This document shows, in pieces, positions 9,488 through 19,154 of a stretch of 64,000 nucleotides of DNA. The DNA is from Sphingobacterium cellulitidis (GTDB taxonomy: Bacteria > Bacteroidota > Bacteroidia > Sphingobacteriales > Sphingobacteriaceae): assembly GCA_002245855.1 (NCBI GenBank), contig NOUX01000001.1, positions 372,001 through 436,000 on the forward strand, given 5' to 3'. The notes below the pieces were generated by a model. The model worked only from the letters and a program-made list of their open reading frames with translations, did no database searches and was not told the DNA's origin. The position numbers and the translations under genes are program-made. Position 1 is the stretch's first letter. Each line of letters starts with the position of its first letter.

Positions 9488-9907
9488 ATGAAGAAAAGTT
9501 CGATCATTTTAATTGTAATTATAGCGATAGCTATTGCGATGATACTTGTGATCTATACCGATTCTAGTACATATTCGACATTTACAGAGGCGAAGGAAAA
9601 GAATACAGAATTGTATGTGGTAGGTGTTTTGAATAAAGAAAAAGACTTGCATTATGATCCTGTAAAGGACGCAAATCATTTTTCCTTTTACATGTTTGAT
9701 AACGACAGTACGGAATGTCAGGTTGTATTTAAGGGTTCCAAACCACAGGATATCGAAAGATCCGAGCAAATCGTATTGACCGGAAAAATGGAAGGCAAAG
9801 TTTTCCATGCCAGCAAGATTTTGATGAAATGTCCTTCAAAATACAATCAAGATCAGATGGAAGTTATTGAATCTTCCGCGGCCCCGGCTACAGCATCAGT
9901 AAATTAA
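9488..9907 (+). CDS. ccmE: Cytochrome c maturation protein CcmE, CxxxY type
   Basis: This 139-residue protein has one N-terminal membrane anchor (about 5-22) and a periplasmic OB-fold domain (FTEAKEKNTELYVVGVLNK to VLTGKMEGKVFHASKIL). CcmE is the heme chaperone that carries heme to the CcmF lyase. The usual HxxxY heme-attachment motif is replaced by C115-P-S-K-Y119 (CxxxY), a variant known from archaea and some sulfate reducers. The gene is directly followed, after 22 nt, by ccmF, which supports the assignment despite low overall conservation. Confidence 0.85.
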   Translation: MKKSSIILIVIIAIAIAMILVIYTDSSTYSTFTEAKEKNTELYVVGVLNKEKDLHYDPVKDANHFSFYMFDNDSTECQVVFKGSKPQDIERSEQIVLTGKMEGKVFHASKILMKCPSKYNQDQMEVIESSAAPATASVN

Positions 9908-9929
9908 GAATCCTATATCTCAATATTTT

Positions 9930-12401
9930 ATGGACGTAAATTACGTTGGAGAAAATCTACTTCCAGGTCAAATTGGACAGTTTTTCGTAGTCCTTTCATT
10001 TGGAGCAGCATTATTATCCTTCATTTCCTATTTCTTTGCATCTCAATACCCTGAAGAAAAATCTTGGAAACAATTAGGGCGCATTGGTTTTTGGTTAAAC
10101 GCCTTATCCATCGTCGTAATTGGTGCCACCCTATTTTATATCATTTACAATCACTTATTTGTTTACCATTATGCTTGGGCCCATTCCTCAATGACCCTTC
10201 CTACGCATTATATCATCTCATCATTTTGGGAAGGTCAAGAAGGAAGTTTCTGGTTATGGATGTTTTGGCAAGTTGTAATGGGCTCCATATTAGTATTCAA
10301 AGCAAAAAGCTGGGAAAGCCCAGTAATGACCTTTGTCATGCTATGTCAACTCTTTCTGGCATCCATGCTATTAGGAGTTGAAATATTGGGATCTCGTATT
10401 GGTAGTTCACCGTTTATCCTACTTAGAGACGCTATGGATTGGCCAATCTTAAAAGATCCAAACTACCTATCCATGATAAAAGACGGTCGTGGTCTTAACC
10501 CTTTATTACAGAATTACTGGATGGTTATCCATCCTCCAACTCTATTCTTGGGCTTTGCATCCATGATTGTTCCTTTCGCATACGCAGCTGCCGGATTATG
10601 GCAAAAACGCTATAAGGAATGGATTAATCCAGGATTACCTTGGGCACTCTTTGCTGTGATGATCCTCGGCGCAGGTATTATCATGGGGTCTTTCTGGGCG
10701 TATGAAGCATTGAACTTTGGTGGCTTCTGGGCATGGGACCCTGTTGAAAACGTTTCAATTATCCCTTGGTTAACCTTGATCGCTGCTGTACACGTGATGG
10801 TAGCTTTTAAGAATACTGGCCATGCATATTTCACCTCCGTATTCTTGGCCCTAATCAGCTTCGTATTGGTGATCTATGCCTCCTACCTAACTCGTAGTGG
10901 TATCCTTGGTGAAACCTCCGTACACTCCTTCACCAGCTTAGGAATGTCCGGACAGTTGATCTTGTTCAATGTGGTTTTCTTACTGATCATGATTGGCCTA
11001 TTGGTATGGAGAAGAAAAGACATGCCGAGCACGAAAAAAGAAGAAGAAATCTACTCTCGTGAATTCTGGTTGTTTATCGGTGCATTGGTTCTTACCGTTG
11101 CTTGTGTTCAAATGATTGCAACGACCTCCATTCCGGTGTTCAATGCATTATTTGGAACCAAAGTCGCTCCTCCAGTTGACCCTATTCCACACTACAACAA
11201 ATGGCAAGGTGCCTTTGCCGTAGTAGTAATGTTATTAACAGCATTTACGCAATTCCTGAAATACAAACGTACAGACAGCAAAAAATTCTGGGCAGCAACC
11301 ATAGCTTCTTTTGTATTTGCGCTGATTATCTCTGCTATCATCGTTTATTTCACAAATATCTATACCAATATCATGTTCATCCTGATTACATTCACTTCGG
11401 TGTTCTGTATTCTGGTTAACTTGAGAATATTAGGAGATTCATTCAAAGGAAAGTGGCGTTTGGCGGGTTCTGCAGTATCACACATCGGTTTTGGTTTATT
11501 ATTGATCGGAGCATTGATTGCCGCTGCTACCAACGAGGTTGTATCGGTAAACAACAGTAATTACATTGCTGTTGCGGGATTTGACCAAGTAGAAAAACCT
11601 GGTGACAACTTATTCCTTACAGAAGGTGAACCTGTAGACATGGGTAAATACAAAATCACCTATATCGGTGACTCTGTAGCTAAACCCAATGTTTATTATA
11701 AGATCAAATATGACGAGATAGATGAAGAAACTGGAAACACCAAAAATTCATTTATCTTAAAACCATTTGCTCAAAACAACCCTCAAATGGGTGGATTGAT
11801 TGGTACTCCAGGTACTAAACACTTCCTAACTCATGATATCTACACGATTATTACGGCTGCTGCTTCTGACTCTCAGAAACCTGCTGAACATAATCCTGAA
11901 GAAGGTGGAAGTGCTGGTTTCGAAGATTATGAAGAACCTGCAACCTATGAAGTCAATGTGGGTGATACCCTACGTTATAGAAATGGATTCTATGTTATTC
12001 AAGGCATCAACAAGGATGCTAAGCTTGAAAACATGCCAAAAGCTGATGATGACATTCTAGTTGGAATGAAAATCAAGGTTGTTTCCAAAGAAGGAAAAGA
12101 ATTCCCTGTTGAACCGATCTTCTTGATCAAAGGTGGTAATACTTTTGATTTCTACAAAGATGTTGAAGAGCAAGGATTACGTTTCAGATTCACGAAGATT
12201 ATGCCTGAGAAAAACAAATTGGAATTGATGGCTTATCAAAAACCATTACCTGAAAAGAAATGGGTGGTATTTAAGGCAATCAAATTCCCTTACATCAACT
12301 TCTTCTGGTGTGGTACCATCGTGATGACGATTGGATTTGGAATGGCAATCTACCGTCGTGTTAAAGACAATAAAAATAAAGAAGATAAAATAGCAGCATA
12401 A
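9930..12401 (+). CDS. ccmF: Cytochrome c heme lyase CcmF
   Basis: This 823-residue multi-pass inner-membrane protein of the heme-handling family has its WWD domain at about residues 262-275 (FGGFWAWDPVENVSII). His residues flank it in HPPTLFLGFASM and HVMVAFKNTGHAYF. The C-terminal 300 residues form an extended periplasmic region before a last membrane span (FFWCGTIVMTIGFGMAIY). It attaches heme from CcmE to apocytochromes c in System I maturation. CcmABCD homologues are not in the window. Its stop overlaps the next start in a TAATG arrangement, which implies translational coupling. Confidence 0.92.
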   Translation: MDVNYVGENLLPGQIGQFFVVLSFGAALLSFISYFFASQYPEEKSWKQLGRIGFWLNALSIVVIGATLFYIIYNHLFVYHYAWAHSSMTLPTHYIISSFWEGQEGSFWLWMFWQVVMGSILVFKAKSWESPVMTFVMLCQLFLASMLLGVEILGSRIGSSPFILLRDAMDWPILKDPNYLSMIKDGRGLNPLLQNYWMVIHPPTLFLGFASMIVPFAYAAAGLWQKRYKEWINPGLPWALFAVMILGAGIIMGSFWAYEALNFGGFWAWDPVENVSIIPWLTLIAAVHVMVAFKNTGHAYFTSVFLALISFVLVIYASYLTRSGILGETSVHSFTSLGMSGQLILFNVVFLLIMIGLLVWRRKDMPSTKKEEEIYSREFWLFIGALVLTVACVQMIATTSIPVFNALFGTKVAPPVDPIPHYNKWQGAFAVVVMLLTAFTQFLKYKRTDSKKFWAATIASFVFALIISAIIVYFTNIYTNIMFILITFTSVFCILVNLRILGDSFKGKWRLAGSAVSHIGFGLLLIGALIAAATNEVVSVNNSNYIAVAGFDQVEKPGDNLFLTEGEPVDMGKYKITYIGDSVAKPNVYYKIKYDEIDEETGNTKNSFILKPFAQNNPQMGGLIGTPGTKHFLTHDIYTIITAAASDSQKPAEHNPEEGGSAGFEDYEEPATYEVNVGDTLRYRNGFYVIQGINKDAKLENMPKADDDILVGMKIKVVSKEGKEFPVEPIFLIKGGNTFDFYKDVEEQGLRFRFTKIMPEKNKLELMAYQKPLPEKKWVVFKAIKFPYINFFWCGTIVMTIGFGMAIYRRVKDNKNKEDKIAA

Positions 12402-13174
12402 TGAATATTGTCCTCATTGGTAGTGGAAATATTGCTACCCATTTAGGGAAAGCTTTCGCAAATGCAGGACATCATATTGCTCAAGTATATAGTAGAACAT
12501 TAGCCAATGCCGACGCATTGGCTAATGTTTTATCTGCGCAGGCCATTGATAACCTGGATGACCTCATTTCAGATGCTGACTTGTATTTAATGGCTGTTTC
12601 TGACTCAGCATTACCTGAGTTAGCAGGCAAACTACCTAGCCAACTAAATGGAATTATTGCCCATTGCTCAGGGGCGACCAATATTTCCATTCTTCAACAC
12701 TTCCGGAATCATGGAGTCATCTATCCGGTACAGAGTTTTTCAAAAAGCAAAGCTCTGGACTTGAGCCATACTCCTTTTGGAATCGAAGGAAATCAGCCTG
12801 AAGTCTTACAAAAACTTTCAGCGCTAGCCCAGCAACTTTCCGACAAAGTATTCCCGTGTGACAGTTCCCAGCGATTGGCGCTTCATGTTTCTGCGGTATT
12901 TGCGAACAACTTCAGCAATGCTCTTTATCAAGTATCTTATGAACTGTTGCAGGAGCACAACTTACCCTTTGATTTTATTCGCCCGATTATTCAGGAAACG
13001 GCAGAAAAAACACAAAATCACGAACCTAGCCAGGTTCAGACAGGTCCAGCAGTCCGAAATGACCAAACTACCATGTTGACGCATTTCAACTTTCTTAGTC
13101 CCCATCCTGATTGGCAACTTATTTACCAAAAAATATCGGACCTTATTATAAAAACAAGAGAGAATAAATCATAA
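12401..13174 (+). CDS. Rossmann-fold protein with DUF2520 domain
   Basis: This 257-residue protein has an N-terminal NAD(P)-binding Rossmann domain (NIVLIGSGNIATHLG, residues 2-16, GxGxxA type) and a C-terminal helical DUF2520 domain (about 125-250, with HVSAVFANNFSNALY). The architecture resembles 6-phosphogluconate or ketopantoate reductase-like dehydrogenases, but the substrate is unknown. It overlaps ccmF by one base (TAATG). A 15-bp perfect hairpin lies inside its coding sequence at 12496-12529, encoding the internal repeat LANADALAN. Confidence 0.85.
   Translation: MNIVLIGSGNIATHLGKAFANAGHHIAQVYSRTLANADALANVLSAQAIDNLDDLISDADLYLMAVSDSALPELAGKLPSQLNGIIAHCSGATNISILQHFRNHGVIYPVQSFSKSKALDLSHTPFGIEGNQPEVLQKLSALAQQLSDKVFPCDSSQRLALHVSAVFANNFSNALYQVSYELLQEHNLPFDFIRPIIQETAEKTQNHEPSQVQTGPAVRNDQTTMLTHFNFLSPHPDWQLIYQKISDLIIKTRENKS
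12496..12529 (+). repeat. Perfect 15-bp hairpin inside the DUF2520 gene
   Basis: AACATTAGCCAATGC, loop CGAC, then the exact complement. It starts about 95 nt into the reading frame and runs into TTTTATC, so in RNA it resembles an intrinsic terminator or attenuator. Confidence 0.85.
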
Positions 13175-13211
13175 AATTATCAATTCACTAAATCTTTAAA
13201 CTTCTCACTAA

Positions 13212-13246
13212 TTTTTTCATAATCCCCCCTGAACTTGCTAATTTTG
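13212..13246 (+). promoter_or_regulatory. Possible promoter of the GltB-like gene
   Basis: A -7 match TAATTTTG (13239-13246) is preceded by a T-run at 13212-13217, about 21 nt upstream. The start would leave a leader of about 100 nt before the ATG at 13353. The -33 element is poor. Confidence 0.4.
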
Positions 13247-13352
13247 CATCCAAATAACCGGTTACAGGGTTCTCGTTCCTTTTATGGCACATTTATGGCG
13301 GAACCTAAACTGTGGTAATAAATTATAATAAGTTTAGCATAATATTTACATC

Positions 13353-14906
13353 ATGCAAGTAAGAAAACTCATCCTAGGGATTATTATTTTAATCAACTTA
13401 ATAATTATCTCTTTTGGTGTCATCTTTACTCCTAAATGGTTTTGGTTATTAATTATACCTTTCCCATTATTAGTAATCGCATTATATCACAGTTTCCAAA
13501 CGAAACATGCGATTTTGAGAAACTACCCTCTTGTTGGATACTTCCGTTATTTCTTGGAATCTATCCGTCCTGAATTAAGACAATACTTCTGGGAATCGGA
13601 TACAGATGGTAGACCTTTCAACAGACGTCAACGTTCCATCGTTTACCAACGTGCGAAAAACCAACGCGAGACCGTTGCATTCGGTATGCAGAGTGATCCG
13701 CAGGCAGTCGGTAATGAATGGGCGGCTCACAGTATTTTCCCCGTTCATATTGAAGACCATAATCTTCGTACCACGGTCGGAAATGCTGCTTGTAAGCAAC
13801 CTTATAGCTTAAGTGTATTCAATATCTCAGCGATGAGTTATGGTGCCTTGAGCCGCACAGCAATCACGGCATTGAACAAAGGTGCTGCCCTTCAAAATTT
13901 TGCTCATAACACCGGTGAAGGTGGTATCTCACAATATCATATCAATGGTGGTGACTTAATTTGGCAGGTAGGTACTGGATATTTCGGTTGTAGAGATGAA
14001 AACGGATATTTTGAACCGAATCTTTTCCGTGAAAAATCAACTCGCCCTTATGTAAAAATGATTGAGTTGAAATTATCACAAGGTGCAAAACCTGGTCATG
14101 GTGGTATCCTTCCTGCAGCGAAAAACACGCCTGAAGTTGCTGCTATTCGTCACGTTGTTCCTGGAACCGACGTTATGTCTCCTCCAGCACACAGCTCTTT
14201 CAAAACACCAGTAGAGATGATGAACTTCATCCAAAAATTACGCGAGCTTTCAGACTATAAACCTGTAGGTTTCAAATTATGTATTGGTGATAAACAAGAA
14301 TTTATCGAGATCTGTCAAGCAATGCAAGAAACGCAAATTATGCCTGACTTCATTTCTATCGATGGATCTGAAGGTGGTACAGGTGCTGCTCCATTGGAGT
14401 TCACTGACAACTTGGGTATGCCATTGTATGATGCACTTGCTTTCGTTACTACGACCTTAATCAATTTTGGATTAAAGAAACATATCAAAATCATCGTTTC
14501 CAGCCGTATTGTAACAGGATTTGATATCCTTAAAGTTATTGCTTTAGGAGCAGATGCTTGTTATAGTGCTCGTGGAATGATGTTCGCATTAGGATGTATA
14601 CAAGCCTTGAAATGTAATGAGGACGTATGTCCGGTAGGTGTTGCCACCCAACAACCGCACCTTTACAAAGGATTAAATGTGGATGATAAATATGTGCGTG
14701 TAGCACAATTCCACCGTAATACCCTACGTGCGACCGTAGAAATCATGGAAGCCTGTGGTTTCAATAGCCTAGATGAGGTTAATGCTGACAAATTCTTCCG
14801 TAAGGTAGATAGTCAGAATACCTTAAGCTTCCAAGATATATACTTTAAAAATACAGGTAAGTTGGTGAATAACCGTAGCGATTTCGCTCCGGAGGTTTTT
14901 GATTAA
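13353..14906 (+). CDS. FMN-binding glutamate synthase family protein, membrane-anchored
   Basis: This 517-residue protein has two N-terminal membrane segments (about 5-22 and 27-45) followed by a GltB central/FMN domain. Seen motifs are SAMSYGALSRTAITALNKGA, KPGHGGILPAAK, SIDGSEGGTGAAPLEF and the 3Fe-4S ligands C415-x5-C421-x4-C426 in CIQALKCNEDVCPVG, all as in glutamate synthase large subunits. It lacks the glutaminase domain and the C-terminal GXG domain, so it is not a complete glutamate synthase. Such stand-alone proteins are common in Bacteroidota and their reaction is unproven. The gene is monocistronic and convergent with the MarR gene. Confidence 0.88.
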   Translation: MQVRKLILGIIILINLIIISFGVIFTPKWFWLLIIPFPLLVIALYHSFQTKHAILRNYPLVGYFRYFLESIRPELRQYFWESDTDGRPFNRRQRSIVYQRAKNQRETVAFGMQSDPQAVGNEWAAHSIFPVHIEDHNLRTTVGNAACKQPYSLSVFNISAMSYGALSRTAITALNKGAALQNFAHNTGEGGISQYHINGGDLIWQVGTGYFGCRDENGYFEPNLFREKSTRPYVKMIELKLSQGAKPGHGGILPAAKNTPEVAAIRHVVPGTDVMSPPAHSSFKTPVEMMNFIQKLRELSDYKPVGFKLCIGDKQEFIEICQAMQETQIMPDFISIDGSEGGTGAAPLEFTDNLGMPLYDALAFVTTTLINFGLKKHIKIIVSSRIVTGFDILKVIALGADACYSARGMMFALGCIQALKCNEDVCPVGVATQQPHLYKGLNVDDKYVRVAQFHRNTLRATVEIMEACGFNSLDEVNADKFFRKVDSQNTLSFQDIYFKNTGKLVNNRSDFAPEVFD

Positions 14907-14913
14907 GCCAGTC

Positions 14914-15357
14914 TTACTTTAAGTTATTAAAAACTATCTCTAATAGTTGTTGAGCCTGTTGCATAGAAGTTCTATCAACACCTCTCAATGCTTCGGAGAT
15001 AGTTTTTTCTGCTTGTTGCATACACTTATCCTTGATTTTATGCCCCTGTGCAGTCAAATAGATCTGATTAGCACGCTTATCTCCTGAACTACATACGCGA
15101 ACCAATAGTTTTTGTTTTTCAAGGTTGGAGATTAATCTGGAGACACTAGGTTTGTCCCGAAAGGTTAATTTTGCAATCTCTTGTTGGCTCAGCCCTTCAG
15201 ACTCCCATAGGAAGTACAAAACACTCCACTGCTCTGCTGTAATATGAAGTCCACTATCCTTAAAGTTTCTTTGCAATCGTCTGCCAATTGCTGTAGAAAC
15301 TCTCCCCGTTAAGAATGAATAGAATTCACTTGCATAATAAATTTCATTTGTCATCAT
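14914..15357 (-). CDS. MarR-family transcriptional regulator
   Basis: This 147-residue winged-helix protein has the core TAEQWSVLYFLWESEGLSQQEIAKL and recognition helix region DKPSVSRLISNLEKQKLLVR, followed by the wing DKRANQIYLTAQG and dimerisation helices. MarR proteins usually repress an adjacent gene in response to phenolic or oxidative signals. Its immediate neighbours are the GltB-like protein (convergent) and a small membrane protein (divergent, 190-nt spacer), so the only close target candidates are itself and the gene at 15549. No clear operator palindrome was seen. Confidence 0.88.
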   Translation of the reverse strand: MMTNEIYYASEFYSFLTGRVSTAIGRRLQRNFKDSGLHITAEQWSVLYFLWESEGLSQQEIAKLTFRDKPSVSRLISNLEKQKLLVRVCSSGDKRANQIYLTAQGHKIKDKCMQQAEKTISEALRGVDRTSMQQAQQLLEIVFNNLK

Positions 15358-15548
15358 GTCAGGTTAATATGGTAAAAAGTTGTTGATGCAATTAAATAAT
15401 TAATTACGGTATTTACAAATTTATTTATCAATGTTTAATAACATCGAAAAAGAATAGGCAAAAATTAATAGAATCATAAAAAATAGATTATTTTCTGAAT
15501 ATTCCCAAAAAGGATAAACTTTCAATAAAAAACCTTATTTTTATAGAT

Positions 15549-15992
15549 ATGGATAATCCAATTTTAATCATTCTCATCATTATTGGTAGTGTAATCTACA
15601 AGATTTATCAAGGCTACCAAGAAGAGCAAGAAAAAGCTAAAAAAAGGATGGAACAGCTTAAAAAGCAGCTCCAAACAGAGAATCCATTCAAAACACCACC
15701 TGCTGAAGTTCCTCAACCCGCAAAAGCAAAGCCTGTTCAAAAGCCTACCTTGGTATCTCATCAAAAGCCCGTTGAAATCTATTCAGATGTTCCAACATAT
15801 GATGAAGTGGAAATGGTAAGACAACGAAAATTAGAACAACAAAGACGTGCTGCCGAAAAAAGATTGAAAGAGGAAAGACAAAAGGCACAAAGTAAGCCAA
15901 TGGAGGTTGAATCGCTAGATGTGGTCCATCATTTCAACTTACGCCAAGCTATAATCCAACAAGCAGTCCTCGAAAGACCTTATAAGGATTAA
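15549..15992 (+). CDS. Small membrane-anchored coiled-coil protein, unknown function
   Basis: This 147-residue protein is not assigned to a characterised family. The N-terminus is a single hydrophobic helix (residues 3-20, NPILIILIIIGSVIYKIY) without a cleavage site, followed directly by a highly charged Gln/Lys/Glu-rich coiled coil, a proline-rich linker (FKTPPAEVPQPAKAKP) and a second charged helix near residues 95-118. The layout suggests an inner-membrane protein with a cytoplasmic tail, perhaps a scaffold. It has its own spacer upstream and converges with the nitrilase gene. Compositional bias makes homology hard to judge by eye. Confidence 0.7.
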   Translation: MDNPILIILIIIGSVIYKIYQGYQEEQEKAKKRMEQLKKQLQTENPFKTPPAEVPQPAKAKPVQKPTLVSHQKPVEIYSDVPTYDEVEMVRQRKLEQQRRAAEKRLKEERQKAQSKPMEVESLDVVHHFNLRQAIIQQAVLERPYKD

Positions 15993-16050
15993 TCGCCCAT
16001 TCTGATTCCATATGGCTTAGGAATCAATTTTCCATCCTATTGTTTCTGAA

Positions 16051-16827
16051 CTATAAGAATTTAAATTGGTCTTGATCTTTCAAGAAAGGAAATTGCTCTC
16101 TACTTTCTTCCAAATCTTTAGGATTTAATGTAAATGTATACAAATCCTCATCTTCAGGTTTATAATAAACGACATCACCATTCGGAGAGATACACATAGA
16201 CCCTCCAGAGTAATATACTTCCTTCCCATCATGCCCTACCCGGTTTACTCCAATCACAAATGCTTGATTTTCGATTGCTCTCGCAGGGATCAACGCTCGC
16301 CAATGTGCTGAACGCTTATCTGGCCAGCTAGCCGTATAAACTATCAGGTCATAAGCCCCATTTTGATTTCTAGACCAAGTTGGGAATCTCAGGTCATAAC
16401 AAATCATTGGACAGATTTTCCAACCTTTCAATTGAAAAATTATCCTGGATTGACCCGAAGTGAAAACTTTATCCTCCCCAACCATCGAAAATAAATGCCG
16501 TTTATCGTAGTGTACAAAACTCCCGTCTGGAGACATCCATACAAAACGATTGAAATATTTACTATCTTCTTCTATTATTAATGAACCAGCAACCACACAT
16601 TCAAATTTCTTCGCAGTTTCAAACAACCAATGCATGGTTTTTCCATTCATAGGCTCAGCACATTTTTCCACATTGGTCGTGAATCCTGTGTTGAACATTT
16701 CAGGTAAAATAATCAGATCTGTTTTTTCACGCAACGAAGATAACCTCAAACCTAAATTTTGAAGGTTTTTATCGACATTCTCCCAAAATAGGTATGCTTG
16801 AAATATGGTAATTTTTAATGGCTCCAT
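16051..16827 (-). CDS. Carbon-nitrogen hydrolase, omega-amidase (YafV-like)
   Basis: This 258-residue nitrilase-superfamily enzyme has a complete catalytic triad: E43 in LPEMFNTGF, K109 in YDKRHLF and C143 in MICYDLRFP. Length and the RFP(T)WSRN context match the YafV/Nit2 omega-amidase group, which hydrolyses 2-oxoglutaramate or 2-oxosuccinamate formed in glutamine and methionine transamination. It is cytoplasmic (no signal). The gene lies about 70 nt downstream of the polyprenyl synthase on the same strand and could share its transcript. Confidence 0.85.
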   Translation of the reverse strand: MEPLKITIFQAYLFWENVDKNLQNLGLRLSSLREKTDLIILPEMFNTGFTTNVEKCAEPMNGKTMHWLFETAKKFECVVAGSLIIEEDSKYFNRFVWMSPDGSFVHYDKRHLFSMVGEDKVFTSGQSRIIFQLKGWKICPMICYDLRFPTWSRNQNGAYDLIVYTASWPDKRSAHWRALIPARAIENQAFVIGVNRVGHDGKEVYYSGGSMCISPNGDVVYYKPEDEDLYTFTLNPKDLEESREQFPFLKDQDQFKFL

Positions 16828-16896
16828 TAACGTCCTTAGCTCTGTTTATTTTATACTGTTTTCACCAAATTATAAAAATCCTAGGACTTTTCATAA

Positions 16897-17874
16897 TTAG
16901 CGCGTGCGATGCATCAAGGTATCTGCTAATTTCTTCAATTCTTCTTTCTGCGATTCAGGAACGGCAATTTCATCCAATTTATTGTAAGCCAGGTCCATAA
17001 ACCGCAACTTAATTTCCTCAGCATAGCCATCAATATTAAATTGGGCATAAAGATTTTTCATGCGGCTAACTTTTTCGGTATCTAAAATTGAATCCGATTG
17101 AATCAACTCCTCAAATTCTACTCGAGCATCGGAGTCAATTAATTGCTCTGTCTTAATCCTTAAGTAGGTCTTTTTATTGCATAATATATCACCTCCTACT
17201 TGCTTGCCGAAGGTATTGGGGTCTCCGTAAACATCCAGATAATCGTCCTGAAGCTGAAAGGCAATACCCAGGTTTACTCCAAAATCATATATCAACTTCT
17301 GTTGATTTGCATCTGCATGTGCCAATATTGAGCCCATTTGCAATGCTCCACCCAACAGTACCGAAGTCTTCAGACGGATCATGTTTAAATAGTCATCCTC
17401 CGAAACATGTGCAGTCTTCTCAAAATCCATATCCAATTGCTGACCTTCACATACTTCCAAGGCTATTTTGCTGAAAACCTGTAATAGATCAGGGATACGG
17501 TCCGCTGGACTTTTCCCTAATTCCTGATAAGCTTTGACCAAAAGTGCATCACCGGATAGAATCGCGACATTATCATTCCATTTTTGATGAACCGTCGCCT
17601 GCCCTCTTCTCAAAGGTGCACGGTCCATGATATCATCATGAATCAAAGAGAAATTATGAAAATACTCAATGGCAATACTCGCCGGAACAACCTCTTCAAG
17701 GTTCTCCTTGCCAAATAACTTAGCGCCCATCAATACCAACATAGGCCTGATTCGCTTACCAGCTAAGGAAAGAATATACTTTATCGGATCGTATAAATCG
17801 GCAGGTTGTTTCGGGAATTCAGCATTTTGAATGTACTCACCAATCAACTTACCATAAGGATGCTGTTCAAACAT
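16897..17874 (-). CDS. Polyprenyl (all-trans) diphosphate synthase
   Basis: This 325-residue isoprenyl diphosphate synthase has both aspartate-rich motifs: DDIMD at 80-84 (first, no insertion) and DDYLD at 210-214 (second). GKRIRPML supplies the IPP-binding Lys/Arg. It elongates allylic diphosphates with IPP in the cytoplasm. Phe at the fifth position before the first motif hints at a mid-length product (about C15-C20), but chain length cannot be fixed by eye. It may feed quinone or carotenoid synthesis. The start at 17874 faces the GT4 gene across a short divergent spacer. Confidence 0.9.
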   Translation of the reverse strand: MFEQHPYGKLIGEYIQNAEFPKQPADLYDPIKYILSLAGKRIRPMLVLMGAKLFGKENLEEVVPASIAIEYFHNFSLIHDDIMDRAPLRRGQATVHQKWNDNVAILSGDALLVKAYQELGKSPADRIPDLLQVFSKIALEVCEGQQLDMDFEKTAHVSEDDYLNMIRLKTSVLLGGALQMGSILAHADANQQKLIYDFGVNLGIAFQLQDDYLDVYGDPNTFGKQVGGDILCNKKTYLRIKTEQLIDSDARVEFEELIQSDSILDTEKVSRMKNLYAQFNIDGYAEEIKLRFMDLAYNKLDEIAVPESQKEELKKLADTLMHRTR

Positions 17875-17987
17875 AATCTTGTAAAATTAGCACGAAGATA
17901 AGAAATTGAGGTGGAATAGCCCCACCTTCTGGATTTGATTTTAGCCTTTTACTGTGTAAATTGCAAGGAAATTCTAGAGATCTATTT

Positions 17988-19151
17988 ATGCGAATACTCA
18001 TTATCCACAATCAATACCAACACATCGGTGGCGAGGATTTTGTCATGGGCCAAGAAATGGAGGCATTGAGAAAAAATCATGAGGTGGATCTCTATACGGT
18101 TCGCAATGTTAAAGGGCTAAAAGGCTACCTGCAATACCTGCTTTACCCAATCAATTGGCCAGAGGTCAAGAAAATCAAAGAACGTATCAACGAATTTAAA
18201 CCTGATATTATTCATATCCACAATATGCATTATGCCTTGGGGCCCTTATTTATTCTTCATATTCAAAAAATGAAGATCCCTATGCTCATGACCTTGCATA
18301 ATTTCAGGTTAATCTGCCCCTCGGCAACACTTTTTTACGATGAAAATATCTATTTAAACTCCATCAACTCAGATTTCCCTTGGGATGCTGTAAAAAAGAA
18401 AGTCCTTGAAAACTCTTACTTCAAAACCTTCTGGACAGCATTTACCTATTGGATTCATCGAAAACGTGGAACATTTAATGCCATTAACCGCTTTATTACC
18501 TTATCCGAATTCTCGAAGTCCATATTCGCCAAATCAAAATTGAATGTCCCTATGGACAAATTTGTGGTCAAGCCCAACTTTGTGAAAGTTGCTGAAGTGA
18601 CTAAAGAATATCCTTCTGATTACTTTGTCTATGTAGGCAGGCTATCCGAAGAAAAAGGAATAATACCACTCTTACACGCCTGGAAGGCAACTGATCATAA
18701 GATTAAGATTTTTGGCACCGGACCTTTACAAAATGAAGTGGAATTGATTGTCAGCAACAGTCCAAACATGCAATATATGGGCTTTCAGGACAAACAAACC
18801 CTGAGCAATCAAATTGCTTCGGCCTCCGCGGTCATTGTCCCCTCGGTTTGTTATGAATCAATGCCTTTGGCGGTTTTGGAAGCTTATGCATTAGGAACTC
18901 CAGTGATTGCCAGTAGTATTGGTATTTTAACTGAAATGGTCGTACCTTTGTATACGGGTTTACTTTTCGACCCGCATAACCATATCAATATGGTACAAAC
19001 ATTGGCAGAGTGGAAGTCACTTCCCAAAGAGAAAATCCTTGAGATCAAGGCCAACTGCCAAAAAGAATATTTACAAAAATATAGCCAACCAATCGTTATG
19101 AACGAACTTGAAAAAATCTATAACGAGGTACTGGCTGAATCAAAAAATTAA
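17988..19151 (+). CDS. Glycosyltransferase family 4
   Basis: This 387-residue retaining GT-B glycosyltransferase is started at ATG 17988 (RILIIHNQYQHIGGED), because the upstream TTG at 17961 adds only an unconserved decapeptide. The N-domain carries the IGGED glycine loop and PDIIHIHNMHY. The C-domain has FVYVGRLSEEKGI and the E-x7-E donor motif in ESMPLAVLEAYALGTPVIAS. It probably adds a sugar from a nucleotide donor to a lipid-linked or surface glycan. It stands apart from other glycan genes and is followed after 3 nt by the Fe-S factor gene, so the two may be co-transcribed by chance rather than function. Confidence 0.85.
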   Translation: MRILIIHNQYQHIGGEDFVMGQEMEALRKNHEVDLYTVRNVKGLKGYLQYLLYPINWPEVKKIKERINEFKPDIIHIHNMHYALGPLFILHIQKMKIPMLMTLHNFRLICPSATLFYDENIYLNSINSDFPWDAVKKKVLENSYFKTFWTAFTYWIHRKRGTFNAINRFITLSEFSKSIFAKSKLNVPMDKFVVKPNFVKVAEVTKEYPSDYFVYVGRLSEEKGIIPLLHAWKATDHKIKIFGTGPLQNEVELIVSNSPNMQYMGFQDKQTLSNQIASASAVIVPSVCYESMPLAVLEAYALGTPVIASSIGILTEMVVPLYTGLLFDPHNHINMVQTLAEWKSLPKEKILEIKANCQKEYLQKYSQPIVMNELEKIYNEVLAESKN

Positions 19152-19154
19152 GAT

